Source: Chaetorhynchus papuensis (Eukaryota > Chordata > Aves > Passeriformes > Rhipiduridae). From it: a DNA stretch of 64,000 nt. The notes under the pieces were generated by a model, which saw only the letters and a program-made list of their open reading frames with translations, had not been told where the DNA came from and ran no database searches. Made by a program: the position numbers and the translations under genes. The DNA lies in contig VWYX01000208.1 in NCBI GenBank assembly GCA_013396525.1, positions 555,611 through 619,610 on the forward strand, read 5' to 3'. Below, one piece after another: positions 52,417 to 61,380 of this stretch; position 1 is the stretch's first letter, and each line of letters opens with the position of its first letter.

Positions 52417-54014
52417 GTACTCAGTGATTCTGTAACTTTATAAATCATCAGCATTGCCTAATTACAAATGTACTGCACTGTAACATTACTAATTTCCCAA
52501 GACAGGATGTGGAGACAAGACAGGGAATCATACCAGACAACCTGACATTACTTGTAGCCAGATACAGAGAGAAGTTAGTCCTGCTGTCCACAGCTCGGCC
52601 GTGTTCCTATCCAGTGTGAAGCCACAAGCAATTTCATCATATATTTCAGCTCAGGGAAGAATAGGAGCCATCTGCTGAGGTAAACAGTGACCAGCAGTGA
52701 GAAAGCCGAATGAACATTAAAGGCCAACCTTAACTACAAAGTGAATTTCCTAAATAGCAAAGTGGTAGCTTGTTCCTGATTTTCAGATGTGAAAATAAGT
52801 AGTGTGTCACACCTGAAAGAATGACAGAAAATGCTGGTCATCTTGTTTCCTTTCTTAAATGTTTTTTCCCCCTCTGTCACTGCCAGGCTCCAATCCTACA
52901 TCTCTGAAATCACATCTCCTCTTTCAGGAAGTTCATTCCTGACGAGCGTCATTGACATGTTCCATATTTGCTTAAAGAAACATCTTCAGCCAGCCTTCTT
53001 AAATAAGAAACAAAATAAAGTAGTCTATCTCATATGCTTGGGAAATTTCTGTGAGTACATAAGGAGGAATATTATTAAAGACTAACATTAGTATATATCT
53101 AACCTTGAAATTGTCCCAGCTCAGAGGTGTTAATCCAGACAATCTCCCAAGGTCCTTTCTCTTCTAAGTTGTTCCACGGTGTTATGACATTACTTGTTTC
53201 ATAATGCAGAGCTATGCGAATGCAGTACTGCTTTTAGTCACAGATGTCATTAGAAAGACTTGTTCCTGCCTGGTTGAAGGGTCATCCAAACACCTCTTTC
53301 TCCTTTCTTGCTCCCTTCACTGAAATGTAGTAGTTTCATCTGCTTTGGATTTCTTCGGGCTTTTTTTAAGGAAAGAAAAAAAAGAAAAAAGAAAAGAATA
53401 TGCATTTGGAAAATAATAATAGTAAAAATGCCTAAAATGAAGCCACTTAAGTAAATTAAAAATTTGTCATTGGTTTCTGTATTTACAAGGTCAAATCTAA
53501 TATTTCTCAACCCACAATTTTTTATTTCTGTCTTTTTCTGAAGCCCTTCTCTTACATAGCTCTATTGCTACCTAACTTAACTAAAACACCCTGTGCCTTT
53601 GGGGTCACAGGACAGTGCACACTTGTATTCATATATGAAAGCTAGTAACAAGAAGAGCTGCATAAAGGAAGAGGTAATATTAATTAAATATATTCACTCT
53701 GCAAAAATTGCACTACACTCACTTGAAGCCCAGTTAAAGTAATTTACCCTCTTGGTGAGCAGTAGTAATGTAGTACAATACATACAAAAACAAAGCTAAA
53801 GTGATGAAGTCTAGGGGCAAGCCTGCAGGTAGCTCCTGTATTAGGGGAACCCACACATTAAAGGACACCACCTGCAGACTTTTCTTAACATACCAGCATG
53901 AGCACCCAGGCGTTGATTTGAGCTCACAAAGAGTTTGGCTTCGCGGGATATACTGAGGAAGAATACACCAATGCCTCTGCTTGCACTGTGAGCTCTCTGC
54001 TTCTCCTTCTGCAG
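52417..54014 (+). other. SLC1A1: SLC1A1 intron 3 (1.6 kb)
   Basis: The intron runs from gtactc to tgcag. It is AT-rich, with an A/G-rich run near 53370-53400. No repeats are recognised. Confidence 0.85.
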
Positions 54015-54129
54015 GAATTGTCCTAGTTGTGACCATTAAACCTGGAGTTACGCAAAGAGCAAGTGAGATTGACAGAGTGGGCAGTACCCCAGAAGTCAGT
54101 ACTGTTGATGCCATGCTGGATCTGCTCAG
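54015..54129 (+). CDS. SLC1A1: SLC1A1 coding exon 4 (residues 109-147)
   Basis: The acceptor is ccttctgcag|GA (phase 1) and the donor is CTCAG|gtgagg (phase 2), giving 115 nt. It codes the end of TM3 (GIVLVVTIKPGVTQ) and the following extracellular segment, which contains the strongly conserved stretch STPEVSTVDAMLDLLR. The IKPG motif and the TVDAMLDL helix are hallmarks of the SLC1 glutamate transporters. Relative to human EAAT3 the variable part is RASEIDRVG in place of KVGEIARTG. The phase change from 1 to 2 is matched by the start of exon 5, so the AG|G arginine codon at residue 147 is restored on splicing. Confidence 0.96.
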
Positions 54130-55891
54130 GTGAGGTTTTCATTTTTAGTTTCCATATCCCCTTTGCAGAAGTCCAAACAAACACAAATAAAGCTGGGATA
54201 TGTAATACAATAAAATGCTTTCTGATACTGTTTGGATTAATAAGGGGAGAATAACTTGTATTTCAACAACTTAGACATTTTAAAATATGCTCAAAGCAGT
54301 TTGTTTAAAAAAAGTCTCTTTACACCATGGACTTTGGTTAATAAACCAGTGACGAAAAATCCCTCCTTCACAGAAATTGACATGCAAGATTTATCTATTA
54401 TGAGGAAAAGATCCATAAAGGATTGGTGGATTACTGACTGGCAGCTTCTGTGTCATCCAGCATAGACAACCAGCTGAAATTGCAGTGCTGTGGTTCCGCT
54501 CCTCAAGGCAGGATGCAGAGTAACAGATGCAGTATGTAAAGATTTCCAAGGGTTCCACAGTCAAGAAGTTTGCTGTATCACCAGTATCTAAGGCAACCTT
54601 ATAATATGTCTTTCCTTATTAGCATCATGTGTCTTTCCCCATTAGCATAATGGACAATGATAAATACTTTAAAGTGGTTAGAAGAAGGAAAACCCTAGAA
54701 AAGTCTGCAGAAAATATGTGCAGGTTTTCAGAGCTACTGTGTATAAGGAATTCTAAGAAAAATAACACAAAAAAGGCTGCATTTCCAGTAGAGGCTAGGT
54801 AGTTCCTTCAGAAATATTTCTGTTGATTATTTTTTTCTTCTGGTGTATTTAGTCTCTGTTCTGGGTCACTATTCCTGCCCACCATTTTGTTTTTGTAGAA
54901 TTTTTACTTAATCTGTCATGTAAAAATCAACAGCCACATATCTAGTAGTTTGGGGGTTTGCTATAGATTATAGCTCAACTTCCTGCAAACAAGTTTAAGA
55001 CTGTAAATTAGGAGTTAAAAGATCTGAAATTCTCTTTTGAAGGAATTAGAATTCATTTTCCTACATATTTAGATTCAAAAATATGGATAAAAATAATGGA
55101 TTGAAGATTCAAATCCAGACAATCTTGTAAAGATGAAGGGAAAACCCACACTTATACAAACTGAATAGGCTTTGCTTTAAAAACTTGAAAACTAAAGGCA
55201 GGCTTTTGTGTCAGTTCTGCAAGGGAGATAAAAAACTTCTGCTTCAGCATATAAAATGCATTTTTCTGCACTGGACTGGATATTTACCAAATACCTAATT
55301 AATGCTTTTGCAATTGTTTGAATCTGAAATTGTCATTTGGAAAGGAGTCACACAACTGCGTTGCACTATATCTCCTAATTTTTCAGTGTGTGAAAATGGT
55401 CCTTGACACCAGAATAAAACAGGAGAATTTACCATTAGCCAAGATTAATTTCTGAATTCAAAACTACAATAGAGCACACCAAATATCTGATTCTTACAGC
55501 ACAGCCTTTGTAAGAGGTTTTTAATTTTTCTCATCTGCCTAAATTTGACACATCCTGTAAAGATGGTGTGTCCTGTATTCCTTATGCAAGTCATGGAGAT
55601 AATGCAACAGGGAAAAAATACACTGGGTTTAGTAGCTTACCAATAGAAATGTCAAATACTAAGAAAAAAGCCCAAAAGTTCAACGAGTTCAAGTATGAAA
55701 ACAGTCGTTGGGATTCTTAAACTCTTAATTTCTTTGGACTCTCTATCTGCTGATGCTAAATATACTCCTTTCTGCTAAAAGAAACACAACATGATCTATT
55801 TTTTAAGCATCAAATTTTATCATTTTGTTGATAGCAAACAATTTTTTCCTAGTATGCTGTAATATTGAAATGCTTCTATGCTTGTTAACAG
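54130..55891 (+). other. SLC1A1: SLC1A1 intron 4 (1.8 kb)
   Basis: The intron runs from gtgagg to aacag. Nothing is recognised in it beyond AT-rich sequence. Confidence 0.85.
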
Positions 55892-55934
55892 GAATATGTT
55901 CCCAGAGAACCTTGTTCAGGCCTGTTTTCAACAG
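55892..55934 (+). CDS. SLC1A1: SLC1A1 coding exon 5, 43-nt micro-sized exon (residues 147-161)
   Basis: This very short exon is flanked by ttgttaacag (acceptor, phase 2) and CAACAG|gtaagt (a near-consensus donor, phase 0). It codes NMFPENLVQACFQQ, identical to mammalian EAAT3 and strongly conserved in all EAATs, so the call is firm despite its size. It is the short helix in the extracellular TM3-TM4 region. Skipping it would shift the frame because 43 is not a multiple of three. It lies about midway between exons 4 and 6, with introns of roughly 1.76 kb on each side. Confidence 0.96.
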
Positions 55935-57697
55935 GTAAGTTTGAACATTTCTCTTTACTTCTGTAGTTTTCATTGTTAGCCACATATTATTTTCTTATGT
56001 CACAAAAATTTGTCAGGCAAGACTTATTTCTGAGAAGTCCAGGAATATCTTAATCTCCTATAAAAATGTGGGGTTCTAAGGCATCTTGGTTCCATTTCCA
56101 TTACGATAAACACTCTGCTATCAGCTATTAAGTTCCAAAAAGACACTGTTTAAGAGCTGGATGCAGAATCCAAGCAGTATAAGACAAGATATTTCCTTTT
56201 GTGACAACAAGAGTTAGAAGAACTGTTTTATGAAGATCAGTTTCCTTGTTCTTAAGGTCCCTCAGTGTCTGATGAAGTTTGTGTAAGTTAGCCCTCACCC
56301 TGAAGCGTCTCACATCTAATGTCCATTGCCGGACCAAATCATTTGAAAGAAAAGGTTGATAAGTATAGATAATCTATTCGAGGCATCTTTCAGGAAAAGT
56401 GAGTGTTGCAAGATGAAAGAGGAAACTGCTGTCTATACATTAAACTTACCAGTTAACCTTTCCCAGAAATTTATATCCAATATGCTGCTGCACACAACTC
56501 ACTTTATAAAACTTCTCTATGTTGTTTTTCTTATCATTTCTGGTCACCCAACACTAAAGGGACAGGCAGGCTCTTTTAGGGATCCTTGACAGAATGATGG
56601 TGGCATTGAACTGTAGTTACTATTAAAGTTTTATTTTCTTTATGGAATATTATGATTAGCATAGCACAGAACTTACAATCAGAATAACACAGGATTTCTG
56701 TGAGTAGAATCAGTGTAGTACAATTTTATAATAGCACCATTTAACTTACATTTTCTAATCAACTGGAACCACTGCAGATTGGCCAAATCTTACTACTAGG
56801 TTTGCTGTATCAACATAACAGCCATAATCTAGGCTTGAAAAACATATGAAAGAGTACAGGTTGGTCACTCAGTCCTCAGAGGAAGCAGACAATGATGGAG
56901 GCATCCCTGACCACCAGGTCTCACTGTCCTGCAGCAGCTTTGGTCCAAGTTACTCATTAGGACTTGTACCTGCTTGGTTTTATGGACGGTGTACTTGGTG
57001 CTGTTACATTTCCCTGTTCTGTCACTGCATCATCAACACCACTTGTCTGGCTGGGTGCCTGGAACATTTAAGACAAATAAACTGAGAAGTAGTCAGCCTA
57101 GTGCCCAGGAATCTGGAGGCCAGTAGGGAGAGGAAGGGTAAGTCTATTTGGTTTGTCTGCTTGGTGCACAGGACCTTGAAGACCTGGCAATGAGGGGAAA
57201 GGGAAATATGTAACCCATTTGACCACAAAGAATGGCTGTTTGCCTTACGTAATGGCATTAGTTATGCTGACCACGTCACCAAGGGCCTGGTTGTATCAGG
57301 TGCATCTGCTCTACAGACCTTTCCTGGCATGGCTGTCAGCAATTCTCTCCAGACTGTTTGTTCCAGCAAAAAATTCTTGCCATAATCCAGAGGTCTAGCT
57401 CATGCCCCATGAGACTGCAACATGTCCATGGGGTATCCAAGAGCCTGAGGAGCAGAATTCATAGCATATTATTTGTGAATCTCTTGTTTGATCTACTCAG
57501 CTTCTGAGGTACAGAGCCCTGATGGCTCACATGAATTGGGAAGTAATGTCTTTGTCTATGTTTGCTACCTTCAAGTCAAATTGGTAAATTTATCTCTTAT
57601 TTTTACTGGGCAAGGGCTATTCTTTGTCTATTCTTCAGTTTTCTCATGTTTCTAAATAAGTTCTTCTGTTGTTTTTTTTTTTTTTTAACTTTGCCAG
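55935..57697 (+). other. SLC1A1: SLC1A1 intron 5 (1.8 kb)
   Basis: The intron runs from gtaagt to gccag. A T16 tract at about 57671-57686 serves as the polypyrimidine tract of exon 6. No repeats are recognised. Confidence 0.85.
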
Positions 57698-57805
57698 TAT
57701 AAAACCAAACGTGAAAAAGTTAAAGCTACAACTGCTGTGGATAAAAATATCTCCATATTTCCAGAAGAACCCACTACAACTGCTACAACAGCAAAGCCTT
57801 CAGAG
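57698..57805 (+). CDS. SLC1A1: SLC1A1 coding exon 6, variable extracellular loop (residues 162-197)
   Basis: The acceptor follows a T-rich tract (ttttaactttgccag|TAT) and the donor is GAG|gtgcga, phase 0 at both ends, giving exactly 36 codons. It begins with the conserved YKTKRE and then enters the extracellular TM4b-TM4c loop, the fastest-changing part of EAATs. Here the loop is rich in Thr, Pro and Ala (TTTATTAKPSE) and carries one N-glycosylation sequon, N178-I-S. A second one, N198-K-T, starts exon 7. Human EAAT3 also has two sequons in this loop (NMT and NKT), so their number and rough positions are kept although the sequence between them is not. The donor gtgcga is weak by consensus. 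The divergent residues are supported by frame continuity rather than by similarity. Confidence 0.93.
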
Positions 57806-59129
57806 GTGCGACCTTTATCCTTGTATTCCTTCATAATATATGAAGTAGGGAGAAAGAACATAGACTAAATTTGGTTTAGTTCATGTGGTTAGTGATGAAG
57901 AAATGAAAGGAAATAGCACATAGATGGATTTTAGCAGGAGCACAAAAGTTAATAAGTAAATGCTTAGAGGTCATTGCAAGTATCTTCCAGTAAGTTTAAG
58001 AACATCAGAGGAACCCACGGGTAACTGACCAGTCCAAAGACAATAGATGAAGATTGATTAAATTTATCTGCTTATGAATTGTTAATTTTCTGAGAAATTA
58101 AACAGTCACTGTGGAAAGACTAGATGTATATCACCATGAGATATTTGACTAGCAATGACTGTAACTGTAAGCACTAGAGAAGAAAATTAGTTGAAAATAA
58201 TAAATATTTTTAAATGGAAAACAAAACAGAATGAAGCATTTGTTAATTAACAGTTTGTTACTCTGAAAAAAAAAGTACAGAAACAAAAGTGAAGAAGAGA
58301 TTTATCAAGCTTTTCATTAGAGGTGTGGAAAGCTTATGGGCCTTAATGGTGTATGAAGCCTAGACTTACTCTGGAGGAGAGGGAGAAAGGAATTCAAGAG
58401 AATGTGAACACAGAACTACAAACAGTACCAAATCAATATACATTTTATTATACTCCTTCCAAATTTCATCTCAAAGTAACAATAGCATGGGAACATGAGC
58501 TATTTTAAGAGACATTAATATAGGATTGTAGTGAAGAATTGCACCCTTTCCTTCATATGTTCATGCTGCACAGAAGAATGCATGAATACCTCTTTAGTAG
58601 GATTTTTATGTTATGTGCATACAATTCTCCTATAAATTATGCAATTGCATTGATGTCCCATTTGTTATGCAGTGGTGAATTTATCTCAAATCCAGATACA
58701 AACCCTTGATTTGCTCAGAAACAAACACAAGGATTCTACATCTGTGTTTTCTTCTCCACAGTGGGGAGTAAATATTGAGTGTAGGGGAGTAAATCTTGAA
58801 AGCATGGCTGTGGATACCTAGACCTTGCCATACCTCATGTCAGAAGTCTATAGAAAGGATAACACAAAGGGGTGTTTTTTAAGGGGTGTTTTACTACCTG
58901 CTAGGGTTTGGTCAGATCCTTGCATGGCTTTAAAATAGGAAGTGTTCATGTTCAGTTTTGTGCATTCCTGAACTTGCCCACTTGGCACTTTCAGAAAGCC
59001 AATAGAGTGGCTGGGAAAGAGCTTCATGTCATTCAAAAAAAAATCTAAATGTATTTTCATTTTAGAACTCTTTAAAGTAAATTCATTATTTTCTGATAGT
59101 ACTTTTTTTCTCTTGATTCCAATCTATAG
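57806..59129 (+). other. SLC1A1: SLC1A1 intron 6 (1.3 kb)
   Basis: The intron runs from gtgcga to ctatag. It contains a small duplicated AAGGGGTGTTTT motif at about 58867-58891 and nothing else recognised. Confidence 0.85.
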
Positions 59130-59314
59130 AACAAAACCCAAGAATATAAAATCGTGGGCATGTATTCCAATGGCATCAATGCACTGGGGTTGATTGTCTT
59201 TTGTCTTGTTTTTGGAATGGTTATTGGGAAAATGGGAGAGAAAGGACAAGTGCTGTTGGATTTCTTCAATGCGCTGAACGAAGCTACAATGAGAATAGTT
59301 CAGATAATTATGTG
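59130..59314 (+). CDS. SLC1A1: SLC1A1 coding exon 7 (residues 198-258 plus two bases of codon 259)
   Basis: The acceptor is aatctatag|AAC (phase 0) and the donor is ATGTG|gtaagt (phase 2), 185 nt. It codes NKTQEYKIVGMYSNGINALG, then the hydrophobic helix LIVFCLVFGMVIGKMGEKGQ, then VLLDFFNALNEATMRIVQIIM. These correspond to TM4c and the start of TM5 of the transporter. The MGEKGQ-x-L-x-DFFNAL stretch is diagnostic of glutamate transporters. N198-K-T is the conserved glycosylation site just before the helix. The split codon at the 3' end, TG|G, gives Trp259 where human EAAT3 has Cys (TG|C); Trp is the residue found here in EAAT1 and EAAT2. Confidence 0.96.
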
Positions 59315-61272
59315 GTAAGTCCAAGGATATCCTGGCATTTCCTAACAACTTCTTTAAGTGTCTTTTGTTTTTGAAGAGGCAGGAGTGGACTCAGACTTCA
59401 TGTTTGCTTTTGCATAGTGCTTTACAGAAATCAACTTTCAAAGAAAGGTTAGTAAAAATTTTCCTTTCTACAGAATTTGATTCTTTTGAGGAAACTGGAG
59501 ACGGGGCTTCCACTTAATATATACTAAAGAAACAGTCCTATTGGTGTACAAGAAACTTGAGTTTTTTAGACATTCTTGCTAGATGTTTATAAAAACTAGT
59601 GCACTAGTGACTTGAGGACTCTTTTGAGGATAAGTATTACCACCCATATGCCCTTCTGAGTCTTGAACATTATTCCTTGACAGACATTATGTTCACAGAA
59701 AGCTGTCCTTGGATCTAAGTTCCTTTAGAAATATGAATTAGTATGTAAGCCACAGCACAGAGCAAAATTCAAAATGGTATGCAAAATGCAACTTAGCATC
59801 ATTTACCTCCTGCTAATGGGTTTTTTGACTACATTCTCTTAATAATCTCAGACAAGAAAAACAAATTTAAAATACAGAAACTCATCTGATAGTATTTGGA
59901 CTTGACAGCTATTCACAGCTCTTTGTCTGTTCAAATCACAATTACAGGATCAGAACTGTAAGTACACACAATTTCTTCCAGAGTTTGATCCTACATATGG
60001 AGTGCCTTGTGCCATTTACTGCAGTACTCTACTCATATGCACGTTTCACACCAGTATCTTGTCATATCTGACCCTTCCATGGATTTTTCTTACATCCCAG
60101 CACACTAAGATGTCTGTAAAACCATAAACCTGTCCAGGGTTTAGTTGCACTTTTTGCTCCTTAAAGAAAGGTAAATTAATTTCTCCAACTGGTCCTATGC
60201 TAAGCAGCTAGTTTAGTCCCAGGCTAAGTTACAGCCCTGTGAGATAGGCTGCCTCACTCTGCAGAAAATTACCAACAGCAAGACCCCAGACCTAGCACAT
60301 GCCATATAGGAATTTACTTATAAATTTATTATATATTTTATTATTTATTATCTTGCATGTGCCAGAAGCTGTGGCTACAGACTCCCTGAGTTTCTACAGA
60401 TGTGGGAGCTGTTGTTTGAAACAAGATGGAGTTTTGTGCTGAAAGTATGAGGAATTAATTCTGTTTTCATCAAGTTCAGTGCTTAGAGGAACTAGATATC
60501 CCTGCTTTCTACAGGGATAAGGTACAATTTTGTTTATGAGACAGCAGACATACATCTTACAAATTTATAATTTCTATTTTTAAATGGATATATTTTATAT
60601 ATTCACAAATTTCTAGATTAATTTACATTGCTCAAAGCTCTGAAGTAGTAACTTGTCTCTGTGGCAGCCTGCTCTCTGGAACCAAAAAGAATGCAGTGGA
60701 ACTGGTGCTAACATAATTCCTGATCTTTCCCTTGAATTTTCTGTAGGCAGTAGCCTATGCAGCTGTTCAGGTACATAAGGCATGGCCTTGTGCAGGTGAC
60801 ACAGATACAGCCCACAGTGCTGCAGGGCAGCTCCTATAGCTCCAGGAAACCTTTCCCCTCTGTGTGGGATTACGGAATATGCAGATACTGGTCTCAACAC
60901 TGCCAGCTCCCACCCCCAGGGAAGCCTGTGGCTATACAAAAACATTGGCTGTGACAGGGTATATGCCCATACCCCTTCCCAACTTCTGTGTATTCTGTAA
61001 CACCAAGTTATACAATACCAGCTAGAGTACATGTAGAGTTACATTCACTTTGATTTTCCGTCTTTATTCATTACCTCTGTTGTAACCTTGCTGAAAATTA
61101 ATAAAGTCTATTGTATAACATAATAAAAAAAAAAAAACTGTTGTTGTGAAATAGGATATCAAAACATATTTTCTGTCTGTTTTAAAAAATTACTCCGGGA
61201 GAGAAATTATTTCATGGTGAGCATGCAGTATTTCTGAGAATAAAATTTTATAGCTTTATTTTTGCTTTCTAG
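59315..61272 (+). other. SLC1A1: SLC1A1 intron 7 (2.0 kb)
   Basis: The intron runs from gtaagt to tctag. It includes an AT-rich stretch near 60310-60350 and a block ending in AATAAA plus a poly(A) run (61100-61137), described separately. Confidence 0.85.
61100..61137 (+). other. AATAAA followed by A13 in intron 7
   Basis: AATAAA at 61100-61105 is followed 19 bases later by A13 at 61125-61137. This spacing is what the 3' end of a reverse-transcribed mRNA looks like. The preceding 500 bases are somewhat more GC-rich than the intron around them. I do not recognise a parent gene. It may equally be a chance A-rich run. Confidence 0.45.
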
Positions 61273-61380
61273 GTATATGCCAATTGGTATCGTGTTTTTA
61301 ATTGCTGGGAAGATACTAGAAGTTGAGGACTGGGAAATCTTTCGTAAATTGGGTCTTTATATGGCTACAGTAATAAGTGG
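61273..61380 (+). CDS. SLC1A1: SLC1A1 coding exon 8 (residues 259-295), last exon in the window
   Basis: The acceptor is tttgctttctag|G (phase 2) and the donor is AGTGG|gtatgt (phase 2), 108 nt. It codes YMPIGIVFLIAGKILEVEDW and [16 protein letters not shown], corresponding to the end of TM5 and the approach to TM6. It is nearly identical to human EAAT3 ([21 protein letters not shown]). The next exon should begin with the last base of a glycine codon and continue into a segment like LAIHSIVILPLIY. I looked through 61381-64000 and did not find it, so intron 8 is longer than 2.6 kb and the remaining exons (four more in the human gene) lie outside. Confidence 0.96.

Larger units (their letters stand above)
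21642..61380 (+). other. SLC1A1: SLC1A1 (EAAT3) gene, partial: coding exons 1-8 and introns 1-7
   Basis: This is the span from the start codon to the last coding exon seen. The eight exons have lengths 91, 141, 93, 115, 43, 108, 185 and 108 nt. All seven introns are GT-AG, with sizes of about 13.7, 16.7, 1.6, 1.8, 1.8, 1.3 and 2.0 kb. The reading frame is open across every junction, giving 884 coding nt. The product is the high-affinity Na+-dependent glutamate/aspartate transporter of neurons and of kidney and gut epithelium, which also imports cysteine. It works as a plasma-membrane trimer (family knowledge). Segments such as KLIILPLIISSMITG, NMFPENLVQACFQQ and [17 protein letters not shown] match mammalian EAAT3 nearly residue for residue and are closer to it than to EAAT1 or EAAT2. 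The 3' exons coding HP1, TM7, HP2 and TM8 are not in the window, and intron 8 runs off its end. Confidence 0.96.
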
